Assembly (NCBI RefSeq): GCF_014651035.1
Contig: NZ_BMWC01000014.1
Coordinates: forward strand, 91,306 to 155,305
DNA length: 64,000 nt
Reading direction: 5' to 3'
Source of the DNA: Streptomyces lomondensis
GTDB lineage: Bacteria; Actinomycetota; Actinomycetes; Streptomycetales; Streptomycetaceae
The first letter of the stretch is position 1; each line of letters opens with the position of its first letter. A program made the translations under genes and the position numbers. Positions 44,903-53,846 of the stretch are shown piece by piece. Under the pieces are notes generated by a model, which was not told the DNA's origin, ran no database searches, and saw nothing but the letters and a program-made list of their open reading frames with translations.

Positions 44903-44971
44903 CTGGGAGCCCTGGGAGCCCTGGGAGCCCTGGGAGCCATGGGGGCTCTGGGAGCTCTGGGAGCTCTGGGG
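44903..44971. repeat. Short tandem repeat of CTGGGAGCC-like 9-mers
   Basis: About seven to eight copies of CTGGGAGCC, drifting to CTGGGAGCT toward the right end. It lies in the leader (or extreme N-terminus) of the second DksA-like gene. It has no spacers, so it is not a CRISPR; slippage could vary its copy number. Confidence 0.85.
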
Positions 44972-45254
44972 GCGATGCTCCGACTGCGTGGTCATGCCTC
45001 CACCCTGGCCGCCTCCGGGGCGGATCCCCATCGGGCGCGGGCCCCATTTGCGGCAGACCGGAGGATGCAGGCCACCAGGGCGTGGGCAGGCCGTGCCGCG
45101 GGAAATGGGGGCCAGGCCCCATCGACCCGGCCGCGTCGCAGCGGGCAGGCTTGTGGCCAGGCTCGGCCGGCGGCCGGGCGCGGCGGCTCGTCCGGGATGC
45201 GTGATGCCCGACAGTGGAGGCAAGGCCGCATCTCAGAAGGAGGCGTAACGTCCG
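44972..45254. promoter_or_regulatory. Divergent promoter region between the DksA pair and the kinase operon
   Basis: About 280 bp without a supported gene (together with the repeat, 367 bp non-coding if the shorter DksA start is right). It must contain start sites for both operons. No clear palindrome was found. Confidence 0.4.
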
Positions 45255-46214
45255 GTGTCCTTGTTCTGGCGGATCTTCGCCCTGAACGCCGTCGTCCTGG
45301 GCACGGCCACCGCGCTGCTGCTGTGGGCTCCGGTGACCGTCTCGGTGCCGGTGCTGCTGACCGAGGCGATCATTCTGCTGGGCGGTCTGGCCGTGATGCT
45401 GGTCGCCAACGCCGCTCTGCTGCGCTGGGGCCTGGCCCCGCTGGACCGGCTGACCAGGCTGATGACCACGGTGGACCTGCTGCGGCCCGGGCAGCGGCTG
45501 TCCGCGCACGGCGGCGGGGAGGTCGCCGAGCTGATCCGCACCTTCAACGCCATGCTGGAGCGGCTGGAGCAGGAGCGGGCCGCCAGCAGTGGCCGGGTCC
45601 TGCTCGCCCAGGAGGCCGAACGCCGCCGCATCGCCCAGGAGCTGCACGACGAGGTCGGGCAGAGCATGACCGCGATCCTGCTGGGACTCAAGCGCGCCGC
45701 GGACGACGCCCCCGGACCGCTGCGCGAGGACCTGCACGAGGTGCAGGAGATCACCCGGGAGAGCCTGGACGAGGTCCGCCGCCTGGTACGCCGGCTGCGG
45801 CCCGGCGTGCTGGACGACCTGGGCCTGGTCAGCGCGCTGACCTCGCTCACCGAGGACTTCGCCACCCACACCGGGCTCCAGGTCACCCGCCGCTTCGCCG
45901 CCGACCTGCCCGCGCTGGAGCCGGAGACGGAGCTGGTCCTCTACCGCGTCGCCCAGGAGTCGCTGACCAACGCCGCCCGCCACGCGGACGCCGCCGGGGT
46001 CGTCGTCACCCTGGAGCACACCGACGCCCGTGTGGTGCTGTCCGTCACCGACGACGGGTGCGGCATCAAGGCCCCCCGCGAGGGCGCCGGCATCCTCGGC
46101 ATGCGCGAGCGCGCCCTGCTCATCGGCGCGACCCTGGACATCACCCCGGCACCCCGCGCCGGTACCCAGGTCAAGCTCACCGTGCCCCTGCCCAGGAAGC
46201 AGCCGTCCTCATGA
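45255..46214 (+). CDS. NarL-type sensor histidine kinase
   Basis: 319 residues. Two TM helices (about 7-25 and 35-57) with almost no extracellular loop, then HAMP (about 58-110). A HisKA_3 dimerisation box (EAERRRIAQELHDEVGQ, phosphoacceptor His131) and a HATPase_c domain (QESLTNAARHADA, DDGCGIKAPREGAGILGMRERA) follow. The short loop suggests an intramembrane or envelope-stress signal. AAGGAGG lies upstream of GTG 45255. Its stop overlaps the response-regulator start (ATGA). Confidence 0.92.
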   Translation: MSLFWRIFALNAVVLGTATALLLWAPVTVSVPVLLTEAIILLGGLAVMLVANAALLRWGLAPLDRLTRLMTTVDLLRPGQRLSAHGGGEVAELIRTFNAMLERLEQERAASSGRVLLAQEAERRRIAQELHDEVGQSMTAILLGLKRAADDAPGPLREDLHEVQEITRESLDEVRRLVRRLRPGVLDDLGLVSALTSLTEDFATHTGLQVTRRFAADLPALEPETELVLYRVAQESLTNAARHADAAGVVVTLEHTDARVVLSVTDDGCGIKAPREGAGILGMRERALLIGATLDITPAPRAGTQVKLTVPLPRKQPSS

Positions 46215-46864
46215 CCGAGAACATCCGCATCCTTCTGGCCGACGACCACGCCCTGGTACGCCGTGGCGTGCGGCTCATCCTCGATCAGGAACCGGGTCTT
46301 CAGGTGGTCGCCGAGGCGGGCGACGGGGCGGAGGCGATCGAGAGGGTCCGCGATCACGACATCGACCTGGCCGTGCTGGACATCGCCATGCCGCGCATGA
46401 CCGGCCTCCAGGCCGCCCGTGAACTGGCCGGCCTGAAGCCGGGCCTGCGCATCCTGATCCTCACCATGCACGACAACGAGCAGTACTTCTTCCAGGCGCT
46501 GAAGGCCGGCGCCAGCGGGTACGTGCTGAAGTCCGTCGCCGACCGGGACCTGGTCGCCGCCTGCCGGGCCGCGATGCGCGACGAGCCCTTCCTCTACCCG
46601 GGTGCGGTCACCGCCCTGATCCGCAACTACCTCGACCGGGCCCGCCACGGCGAGGAGACCCCCGACCAGGTCCTCACCCCTCGCGAGGAAGAGGTCCTGA
46701 AGCTGGTGGCCGAGGGACACTCCTCCCAGGCGATCGCCGATCTGCTCTTCATCAGCATCAAGACCGTCCAGCGCCACCGCGCCAACCTGCTCCACAAGCT
46801 CGGCCTGCGCGACCGCCTCGAACTCACCCGCTACGCCATCCGCGCCGGCCTGATCGAACCATGA
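46211..46864 (+). CDS. NarL/LuxR-type response regulator
   Basis: 217 residues. Receiver domain 1-120 (LLADDHALVRRGVRLIL; phosphoacceptor Asp57 in LAVLDIAMP; LTMHD; YVLKS). The C-terminal LuxR HTH is at about 150-210 (LTPREEEVLKLVAEGHSSQAIADLLFISIKTVQRHRANLLHKLGL). It overlaps the kinase gene by 4 bp and the next gene by 4 bp, so all are co-translated. Likely targets are its own operon and the divergent DksA genes. Confidence 0.95.
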   Translation: MTENIRILLADDHALVRRGVRLILDQEPGLQVVAEAGDGAEAIERVRDHDIDLAVLDIAMPRMTGLQAARELAGLKPGLRILILTMHDNEQYFFQALKAGASGYVLKSVADRDLVAACRAAMRDEPFLYPGAVTALIRNYLDRARHGEETPDQVLTPREEEVLKLVAEGHSSQAIADLLFISIKTVQRHRANLLHKLGLRDRLELTRYAIRAGLIEP

Positions 46865-47310
46865 GCCGCCGCAACCGCCGGGAGGCCCGGCCGCCCACTC
46901 CTCAGCCGGCCCCCCGAGCACCCGGTGCCACCGTCGGCGACCGCCCTGCCGCAGCGGTCGCCGCATGGGCAGCCCTGCTGCTGATGCTGCTCACCGCCGT
47001 GATCCCGGCCGGTCCACGCCTCGCACCGGCCGACGCGGTACCCACCGGTGTGGTCGGCGCAGCCCCCGGCACCGGCCGACATGCCGACGACGGATGCGCC
47101 ACGGCCTGCGTCCTCCAGGCAGCGACCCGGCACGAGCAGCACGGCGAACGCCCATCCCCGCCCGGGCAGTTCGCCACCCTCGCCGACGCCGAAGCCACCG
47201 CCCCGCGCCACCTCGCCCGGCCGGCGGCATCGCCGTCACCGGCGGCCTTCCTCACGGACCCGGCACCGGCAGACCGCGGCCGCGCACCGCCCCCGCCCTC
47301 CGGCATCTGA
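46861..47310 (+). CDS. Hypothetical single-pass membrane protein
   Basis: 149 residues. A polar Pro/Arg-rich start, one TM (AAVAAWAALLLMLLTAVIPAG, about 31-51) and a low-complexity Ala/Pro tail with CATAC. Its ATG overlaps the regulator stop. The family is unknown; its position between a two-component system and SecDF suggests an envelope accessory role. Confidence 0.65.
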   Translation: MSRRNRREARPPTPQPAPRAPGATVGDRPAAAVAAWAALLLMLLTAVIPAGPRLAPADAVPTGVVGAAPGTGRHADDGCATACVLQAATRHEQHGERPSPPGQFATLADAEATAPRHLARPAASPSPAAFLTDPAPADRGRAPPPPSGI

Positions 47311-47376
47311 CCCCACCCTGTTCCCTCACCGCGGCCGCGCCGGCCGCCGCCGCGGTGTGCCCGCCGGAGGCCCCGC

Positions 47377-49641
47377 TTGATTCGTTCCGCCCGGGTGAGA
47401 GCCCTGCTCGCTCTCACCGTGATCGCCCTGTCCCTGTACATCACCTTCACCGTGCCGGTCCGCCTCGGCCTGGATCTGCGCGGCGGCACCCAGATCGTGC
47501 TCGAAACCCGCTCCACGCCCACCGCCGAGGCCGGCCCCGAGGCCACCGACCGCACCCTGGAGGTGCTGCGCGGCCGTATCGACGCGCTGGGCGTCGCCGA
47601 ACCCACCCTGCACCGCTCCGGCAGCAACCGGATCATCGTCGAACTGCCCGGCGTGCAGGACCCGAAGCAGGCGGCCGACGTGCTGGGCCGCACCGCGCAG
47701 CTCACCGTCCACCCCGTATCCGCCGCGGCCCGCGGTGCCGACGATGCCCCCGACCCCCGGCCGAAGCGGCCCCGCGAACACGTCCTGCCGGACGAGTCCG
47801 GCCGGCTCCTGCGCCTGAAACCCGCGGCCCTGACCGGACAGGACGTCAAGGGAGCCGAGGCCCGGTTCGACCCGCAGACGGGCGCCGGATGGCACGTCAC
47901 CGTCGACTTCGACGCCTCCGGCCGCGGGACATGGGGCCGGCTGACCGGCGAGGCCGCCTGCCACCCGGCAGGGGATCCCGCGCGCCGTATCGCCATCGTC
48001 CTCGACGAGAAGATCATCTCCTCACCGCAGGTCGACCCGTCGGTGCCCTGCGAAGCCGGCATCACCGGCGGCACCACCCAGATCACCGGGTCCTTCACCA
48101 GCACCGAGGCCCGCGAACTGGCGCTGCTCATCAGCGGCGGCGCCCTGCCCGTCCCCGTGGAGACCGTCGAACAGCGCACCATCGGCCCCACCCTGGGCGC
48201 CGAGGCCATCACCGCCGGCGCCTGGGCCGCCGTCATCGGCACCGCCCTGACCGCACTGTTCATCATCACCGTCTACCGGCTCATGGGCGCCCTCGCGGTG
48301 CTGGCCCTGGCCGCGTACGGCCTGATCTCCTACGCCGCCCTGGCCGCTCTCGGCGCCACCCTCACCCTGCCGGGCCTGGCCGGGTTCGTCCTGGCCATCG
48401 GCATGGCCGTCGACGCCAACGTGCTGGTCTTCGAACGCGCCCGCGAGGAGCACACCAACCGCCGCCGCTCCAGCCCCCGTTCGGCCCTGACCGCCGGCTT
48501 CCGCAACGCCTTCAGCGCGATCGCCGACTCCAACATCACCACCCTGATCGCAGCCGGCCTGCTCTTCCTCCTCGCCTCCGGCCCCGTGCGCGGCTTCGGC
48601 GTCACCCTGGGCATCGGCGTCCTCGCCTCCATGATCAGCGCCCTGGTCGTCACCCGCGTCCTCGCCGACCACGCCGCATCCCGTCCGTGGGTGCGCCGTC
48701 GTCCCCACCTGACCGGACTGGCCACCGCCGGCCGGGTCCGCGACCGCATCGAGCGCTCCCAGCCCCAGCTGGTGCGCCGGCCACGCCGCTGGCTGGCCGT
48801 CTCCGCCGCCGTGCTGGCCCTGGCCGCCTCCGGCATCGCCGTCCGCGGCCTCGACCTAGGCGTCGAGTTCACCGGCGGCCGCCTGATCGAATACACCACC
48901 ACCCGCCCCGTCGACCCCGAACGCGCCCGCACCGCACTCGCCGACGCCGGCTTCCCACGCGCCGTCGTCCAGTCCTCCGGCGACAGCGCCCTCACCGTAC
49001 GCACCGGGGGCCTGACCAACGCGCAAGCGGACACGGTCACCCGTACCCTCACCACACTCGGCGGAGACACGGAGAAGATCCGCGACGAACTGATCGGCCC
49101 CAGCCTGGGCGAGGAGCTCCGCCGCAACGCCCTCATCGCCCTCGGCGTGGCCCTGACCGCCCAACTGCTGTACCTGGCCGTCCGCTTCCGCTGGCTGTTC
49201 GGCACCGCCGCGGTCGCCGCGCTCGCCCACGACGTCGTCATCCTGGTCGGCGTCTTCGCCTGGCTCGGCAAGCCCCTCGACGGGGTGTTCCTGGCCGCGC
49301 TGCTCACGGTGATCGGCTACTCGGTCAACGACTCCGTCGTCGTCTTCGACCGCATCAGGGAGCTGTGGCGGCGCGACCGCAAAGCCCCGCTGCCGCTCCT
49401 GACCAATCAGGCGATCCTCCAGACGCTGCCCCGCACGGTCAACACCGGCATGGGCGCCGCGCTCATCCTCACCGCCCTGGCCGTCCTCGGCACCGACACC
49501 CTCACTGACTTCGCCCTCGCCCTGCTCATCGGCCTGGCGATCGGCACGTACTCCTCCGTCTTCACGGCCGCCCCCCTCGCGATCGAGATCAACCAGCACA
49601 CCACCCGGCTCCGCAACGCGCCACGGAGGGAGCCGTGCTGA
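47377..49641 (+). CDS. secDF: Fused SecD-SecF protein-export membrane protein
   Basis: 754 residues, SecD half (1 to about 435) then SecF half. SecD motifs are LGLDLRGGTQIVLE, RRIAIVLDEKIISSPQV, GSFTSTEARELALLISGGALPVPV, GMAVDANVLVFERAREE and FSAIADSNITTLIAA. SecF motifs are DLGVEFTGGRLIEY, GYSVNDSVVVFDRIRE and TVNTGMGAALILTALAVLG. The conserved Asp of VDANV and the Arg/Asn/Asp of SVNDSVVVFDRIR, needed for proton-driven pulling, are present. Twelve TM helices are expected. TTG 47377 has GGAGG 6 nt upstream. Streptomyces usually also has separate secD and secF, so this is probably the accessory copy, here under two-component control. Confidence 0.93.
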   Translation: MIRSARVRALLALTVIALSLYITFTVPVRLGLDLRGGTQIVLETRSTPTAEAGPEATDRTLEVLRGRIDALGVAEPTLHRSGSNRIIVELPGVQDPKQAADVLGRTAQLTVHPVSAAARGADDAPDPRPKRPREHVLPDESGRLLRLKPAALTGQDVKGAEARFDPQTGAGWHVTVDFDASGRGTWGRLTGEAACHPAGDPARRIAIVLDEKIISSPQVDPSVPCEAGITGGTTQITGSFTSTEARELALLISGGALPVPVETVEQRTIGPTLGAEAITAGAWAAVIGTALTALFIITVYRLMGALAVLALAAYGLISYAALAALGATLTLPGLAGFVLAIGMAVDANVLVFERAREEHTNRRRSSPRSALTAGFRNAFSAIADSNITTLIAAGLLFLLASGPVRGFGVTLGIGVLASMISALVVTRVLADHAASRPWVRRRPHLTGLATAGRVRDRIERSQPQLVRRPRRWLAVSAAVLALAASGIAVRGLDLGVEFTGGRLIEYTTTRPVDPERARTALADAGFPRAVVQSSGDSALTVRTGGLTNAQADTVTRTLTTLGGDTEKIRDELIGPSLGEELRRNALIALGVALTAQLLYLAVRFRWLFGTAAVAALAHDVVILVGVFAWLGKPLDGVFLAALLTVIGYSVNDSVVVFDRIRELWRRDRKAPLPLLTNQAILQTLPRTVNTGMGAALILTALAVLGTDTLTDFALALLIGLAIGTYSSVFTAAPLAIEINQHTTRLRNAPRREPC

Positions 49642-49652
49642 AGGACCCGCAC

Positions 49653-50069
49653 TCACCGTTCCCGAAGGCGCCACCACCACCAGCGCCCCGCCGTCCACTC
49701 GCTCGCCCAGCCCGGGTCCGGGAGCGTACGGCGCTCGAACTCCTCGTCGATGCGCTCCACCAGGCGGCCCAGATCGGCTCGGGCCCCTCGGGGCAGGTGC
49801 CGCAGGGCCACGTCCAGGTCGTCTCGACCGTCTTCGATCTCGATGCCGGGGCTCTCGTAAGGGTCTGTGAGATACCGTCCCGGCTGCTGGAAAGCCCGCT
49901 CGAACCGGCTCAGTGCATCAGCGACGGCGTCCGGCCGCAGGAATCGGGCCTCGACGCGTCGCACCGCGGCTCGAGTTCGTGCCGACACGGACGGAATCCG
50001 ACGGACCGGCAGGTGCTTGGGCGGCCGCCACCGCTCGGCGCGGACGGCCTTCGGGCGCCTACGCGGCAT
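49653..50069 (-). CDS. Conserved hypothetical protein, 138 aa
   Basis: MPRRRPKAVRAERWRPPK leads into VSARTRAAVRRVEARFLRPDAVADALSRFERAFQQPGRYLTDPYESPGIEIEDGRDDLDVALRHLPRGARADLGRLVERIDEEFERRTLPDP. This is an ordered, charged, helical protein of a type I have seen in other streptomycetes, without function. The C-terminus is Trp-rich (WWWWRLRER). ATG 50069 is chosen; ATG 50099 would add 10 residues. Confidence 0.7.
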   Translation of the reverse strand: MPRRRPKAVRAERWRPPKHLPVRRIPSVSARTRAAVRRVEARFLRPDAVADALSRFERAFQQPGRYLTDPYESPGIEIEDGRDDLDVALRHLPRGARADLGRLVERIDEEFERRTLPDPGWASEWTAGRWWWWRLRER

Positions 50070-50223
50070 TGCCCTTTCGCATCGAAACCATGCCGGCATT
50101 CTGCCACGCTCGCCCAGAATCAACTGAGCCTTTTCTTCCCTTCCAAGGCATGGTTCACAACCCCGTCTCATAACCTCAGGGAGGAAGACCTCAGACGCCA
50201 CACCTAGCCACGTCAAGGAGGCG

Positions 50224-51060
50224 ATGGTGCTCCCAAGGGGCGCGCGGCTGCTCACAGGCGCCATGGCCATGCTCTGCATGGTGCTGGTCGGTCCCAGCGC
50301 ACCGAGCGGTGCCGTCGCCGGGGCGCGGCCCGTCGAAGCCGTCAGGGACGCCGTACCGAACCGGGTCATGACGTGGAACATCTGCAACCCCTGCGACGCC
50401 GGCAACGTCGACCGGGCAGCGGAGATCGCCACGTACGCCCCCCAGGTCATCGGCCTGCAAGAAGCGTGCGTGCGCGACGTCGAGAGAATCCGCGACTACC
50501 TGCAGAACCTTCACGGGCTGGTCTACCACGTCAAGTACGGGACGGTTCTCCAGGATTGGGGCCGCTGCGGCGGAGCGCCCTGGAATCCGGGAGCCTTCGG
50601 GCAGGCGATCCTCTCGGCAGCACCGATGACAGACCACATCGACGTGGAATATCCCGAGGGCGGATCCGAGGACCGTGGATACATGGCCGTCACCACCCTC
50701 GTGGGCGGCCGGCCCGTCCGCGTCTTCAACACCCACCTCGCCCAGCGACGCCAAGAGTCAGTCCGAGCAGGCCAGACCGGGGTACTCGCCGCGGACGTCG
50801 CCCGGCACGACCGCGCGATCGTTCTCGGCGACCTCAACGCCGTGCCGGACGCCCCGGAACTCGACCCGATATGGGCCCTGGCCACGGACACAGACCCCCA
50901 GTGCCACCCCTCGCCCACCGGCACCTGCCAGCCGACCACCGACTGGCAGAGCAAGTTCGACTACGTCTTCCTGCGAGGCATCACCCCCCTCAGGCACCGC
51001 GTCCTTCCCACCCCCCACTCGGACCACCACCTCCTGCACACCGACGTCGACCCGGCGTAG
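50224..51060 (+). CDS. Secreted endonuclease/exonuclease/phosphatase-fold enzyme
   Basis: 278 residues. A signal peptide (about 1-32) then an EEP domain: MTWNICNPCDAGN, VIGLQEAC (catalytic Glu), VFNTHLAQRR, VLGDLNAVPDAPE and C-terminal TPHSDHHLLHTDV. All metal and His/Asp motifs of DNase I-like or sphingomyelinase-like enzymes are present. Cys pairs suggest disulfides in an extracellular enzyme. The substrate could be nucleic acid or phosphodiester lipid. AAGGAGG sits very close to ATG 50224. The 153 bp upstream is unusually AT-rich for this genome and probably carries the promoter. Confidence 0.85.
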   Translation: MVLPRGARLLTGAMAMLCMVLVGPSAPSGAVAGARPVEAVRDAVPNRVMTWNICNPCDAGNVDRAAEIATYAPQVIGLQEACVRDVERIRDYLQNLHGLVYHVKYGTVLQDWGRCGGAPWNPGAFGQAILSAAPMTDHIDVEYPEGGSEDRGYMAVTTLVGGRPVRVFNTHLAQRRQESVRAGQTGVLAADVARHDRAIVLGDLNAVPDAPELDPIWALATDTDPQCHPSPTGTCQPTTDWQSKFDYVFLRGITPLRHRVLPTPHSDHHLLHTDVDPA

Positions 51061-51129
51061 GCCTGTCTCTCTCCGAGGAGCCCACCGCCGTCGGGGTCCA
51101 TGCCACTGGCGAGAACTACACTCCGCTGC

Positions 51130-51849
51130 GTGACGATACCTACTGCTGTCATCAAGGACCTGGCGCCGAGCGCCGCGTTACGCGTCTCGATCAATCTGGG
51201 CAATCCGGTGCTGGCTCAGGGCACACCGACGGCGCCGACCGGCGTCACGGTCGACATCGCGCGTGAGGTCGGCAGACGGCTGGACGTGCCGGTGGAGTTC
51301 GTGTGCTTCGACGCGGCGCGGAAGTCGTACGAGGCGATGACGGCGGGCCGGGCCGACCTGTGCTTCATGGCGATCGAGCCCGCACGTGAGACCGAAGTCG
51401 CCTTCACCGCACCGTACGTCGTGATCGAGGGCGTGTTCGCAGTGCGTCACGGTTCGTCCCTCACCACGACCGCTGACGTCGACAGCCCGGGCGTGCGCAT
51501 CGGCGTGAAGCGAGGGTCTGCCTACGACCTCTTCCTCACCCGCACCCTTCGGCACGCCACCCTGGTGCGCGGGGAGGAAGGAGCGGACGTGTTCCTGGCT
51601 CAGGACTTGGAGGTCGCGGCGGGTATCAGGCAGCCTATGACCGAGTTCGTCGGGAAGCATCCCGAACTCCGCTTGATCGAGGGCCGGTTCATGCAGATCC
51701 AGCAGGCGCTGGGCACGACCAGGACCCGACGGCCGCAGACCGTCCAGTTCCTCCGGGACCTGATCGAAGAGCTGAAGGCCAGCGGATTCGTCGCGGACGC
51801 ACTTCGGCGGGCGAATCAATCCGACGCGCTGGTCGCCCCACTCGCGTAG
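51130..51849 (+). CDS. Family 3 solute-binding-like protein without signal peptide
   Basis: 239 residues with the SBP_bac_3 pattern: ALRVSINLGNPVLAQGTPTAPTGVTVDIAREVGRRLDVPVEFVCFDAARKSYEAMTAGRADLCFMAIEPARETEVAFTAPYVVIEGVFAVR. There is no signal sequence or lipobox at any start, and no permease or ATPase nearby, so it is probably a cytoplasmic ligand-binding protein or enzyme. GTG 51130 is preferred from the natural start of the domain; ATG 51100 would add ten poorly patterned residues. Codon 17 is TTA (51178-51180). Confidence 0.75.
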   Translation: MTIPTAVIKDLAPSAALRVSINLGNPVLAQGTPTAPTGVTVDIAREVGRRLDVPVEFVCFDAARKSYEAMTAGRADLCFMAIEPARETEVAFTAPYVVIEGVFAVRHGSSLTTTADVDSPGVRIGVKRGSAYDLFLTRTLRHATLVRGEEGADVFLAQDLEVAAGIRQPMTEFVGKHPELRLIEGRFMQIQQALGTTRTRRPQTVQFLRDLIEELKASGFVADALRRANQSDALVAPLA

Positions 51850-51950
51850 CCGTCATCCCGGTGCTGGGAACGTGTCCCCTGCGTGAGCGCGGAGTCCCGG
51901 ACCCGGACGACGCGATCGACACACACTGAAGCTGAAAACCAGGGAGCGGA

Positions 51951-52955
51951 ATGCGCTACGTCATCATCGGGTCCGGAGCAGTCGGCGGTTCGATCGGGGG
52001 GCGGCTGCACGAAAGCGGCCGATCCGTCGTCCTGGTCGCCCGCGGCGCACACTTCCAGGCGCTGCGCGACAACGGCCTGCGGCTCACGGTCCCCACCGGC
52101 ACGCTCACCCTCGACGTGCCCGTCGTGGCACGGCCCGAGGACGTCGAACTGCGCGACGACGACGTGCTCGTCCTCGCCGTCAAGACCCAGGACAGCGTGG
52201 CCGCCCTGGACGCCTGGGCCGCGCGGCCCGTGGCGGGCGGAGGCACGGCGGGCGAACGCCTGCCTCTGGTGTGCGCCCAGAACGGAGTGGAGAACGAGCG
52301 CCTGGCGCTGCGCCGCTTCCGCGAGGTGTACGGCGTGTGCGTCATCCTGCCCAGCACCCACCTGAACCCGGGCGAGGTCGTCGCACCCTGCGGCCCGTAC
52401 ACCGGCGCCCTGGTCATCGGCCGGTACGGGACGGGCCCGGACGACACCGCCCGGCGGATCGCGGACGACCTGGAGAAGTCCCGCTTCCTGGCTCCGGTGG
52501 TGGCGGACGTGATGCGCTGGAAGTACGGCAAACTCCTCGGCAACCTCGCCAACGTGGTCGAGGCCGTGTGCGGCTCCGCCTCGGGCACCACCGCGCGGGA
52601 CCTGGTCGCCCGGGCGAAGGCCGAGGGTGCCGCGGCCCTCGACGCCGCGGGCATCGCCTACGCGAGCGAAGCCGAGATCACCGAGCTGCGCAGCGGGACG
52701 GTCGACCCGCAGCCGATCGCCGGCGAGCCCACGCGAGGCTCGTCCTGGCAGAGTCTGGCGCGGGGCGCGGGATCGATCGAGACGGACTACCTCAACGGGG
52801 AGATGGTCCTCCTCGGCCGCGAGCACGGCGTGCCCACCCCGGTCAACGAGGCCCTGCTGCACGCCGCCCAGGAGAGCGTGCGCCGGAGCCGCGAGCCGGG
52901 CAGCCTGACGGCCGAGGAGCTGAGCAGGCGCATCGCCGAGGGCGTCACTGGGTGA
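51951..52955 (+). CDS. Ketopantoate reductase (ApbA/PanE)-family oxidoreductase
   Basis: 334 residues. The N-terminal NADP-binding MRYVIIGSGAVGGSIGGRL, then VLAVKTQD and VCAQNGVENERLA (Asn-Gly of the PanE active site). The C-terminal ApbA_C domain has MRWKYGKLLGNLANVV with the catalytic Lys, and SSWQSLARGAGSIETDYLNGEMVLLGREHGVPTPVNEAL. The reaction is NADPH reduction of 2-dehydropantoate or a related 2-keto acid. It is probably a paralog rather than the vitamin B5 enzyme. AGGGAG lies upstream of the ATG. Confidence 0.9.
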   Translation: MRYVIIGSGAVGGSIGGRLHESGRSVVLVARGAHFQALRDNGLRLTVPTGTLTLDVPVVARPEDVELRDDDVLVLAVKTQDSVAALDAWAARPVAGGGTAGERLPLVCAQNGVENERLALRRFREVYGVCVILPSTHLNPGEVVAPCGPYTGALVIGRYGTGPDDTARRIADDLEKSRFLAPVVADVMRWKYGKLLGNLANVVEAVCGSASGTTARDLVARAKAEGAAALDAAGIAYASEAEITELRSGTVDPQPIAGEPTRGSSWQSLARGAGSIETDYLNGEMVLLGREHGVPTPVNEALLHAAQESVRRSREPGSLTAEELSRRIAEGVTG

Positions 52956-53012
52956 GAAGCGGCGGGCCGCCCGGCTGCGCCGCTGCCCCGCCGAACTGCA
53001 TGAACGACAAGC

Positions 53013-53846
53013 TCATCCGTTGAGGAATTCGGTGATCGGCGGAGCGATCTTCTTCGGTGCCATGACGACGGCGCCGTGGTTGAGGCCGGGCAGGGAGCGG
53101 TGGTCGGCCTGGGGCAGGATCTGGGTGAGGGCGCTGGCGGCGCGCTGGAAGGCGGCAGGGCTCTTGCTGCCGGTCAGCACACGGATGGGCACAGCCGCGC
53201 CCTTCCACTCGTCGGGGTCGAGCGGCTTGCCCTGCTGAGTGTCGCCCATGACCGCGATGTCGTAGGGCAGGGTGGGTGCCAGCTTGGTGAGGTTCGCCCA
53301 CATCTTCGGCATGAGCTTCATGAAGAGCACGGCGATGCCGGGCATGCCCTGCACCTTCGTCATGAAGTACTTGACCGCGTCGCTGTCACGGCCCTGTGCA
53401 AGCAGCGCCGCGACCTGCTCCGCAAGGTCTCGCGGCGGGCCGTCGTCGCCGTCCGCCACCACGAACGGCGGCTCGTACAGGGCCAGGCGGTCGATATTCA
53501 GTCCGGCTGCGGCCGCACGCAGCGCGAGCACCGCTCCGGAGGACGAGCCGAACAGCGATGCCGACCCACCGACGTGCTCGATCAGGGCGGCGATGTCCTC
53601 GATCTCGCGTTCGACGGCATAGCTGTCGGCATCGCCGCTGGCGCCCCGGCCGCGCCGGTCATAGTTGATCACCATGAAGTGCTCGGCGAGGAGGGCGGCG
53701 AGCTTGGTGGTGTCGGAGCGGTCGGCCAGGGCGGAGGCCACCAGGATGACGGCCGGCCCGCTGCCCCACGTCTCGAATGCGATCTCGGTGCCGTCGGCGG
53801 AGACGACGCGTTCAGTCTTGGCTGTCGGCTGCTGGGGTGCGGACAT
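53013..53846 (-). CDS. Alpha/beta-fold hydrolase
   Basis: 277 residues. Oxyanion region SGPAVILVASALADRS, nucleophile elbow GSSSGA (Ser102), a mid-chain helical cap (KYFMTKVQGMPGIAVLFMKLMPKMW), acid region VLTGSKSP and catalytic His in GLNHGAVV. The substrate is unknown; Streptomyces carries many relatives. GAGAAGG lies 4-5 nt before ATG 53846. It is convergent with the PanE-like gene. Confidence 0.9.
   Translation of the reverse strand: MSAPQQPTAKTERVVSADGTEIAFETWGSGPAVILVASALADRSDTTKLAALLAEHFMVINYDRRGRGASGDADSYAVEREIEDIAALIEHVGGSASLFGSSSGAVLALRAAAAGLNIDRLALYEPPFVVADGDDGPPRDLAEQVAALLAQGRDSDAVKYFMTKVQGMPGIAVLFMKLMPKMWANLTKLAPTLPYDIAVMGDTQQGKPLDPDEWKGAAVPIRVLTGSKSPAAFQRAASALTQILPQADHRSLPGLNHGAVVMAPKKIAPPITEFLNG

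Noticed and set aside
44903..44971. Repeat cluster as a CRISPR array
   Set aside because: Units are 9 bp and contiguous, with no spacers and no cas genes.
46861..47376. Minus-strand frames here as lipoprotein or regulator genes
   Set aside because: The plus-strand gene has a 4-bp overlap with the response regulator and a TM helix; the minus frames are low complexity.
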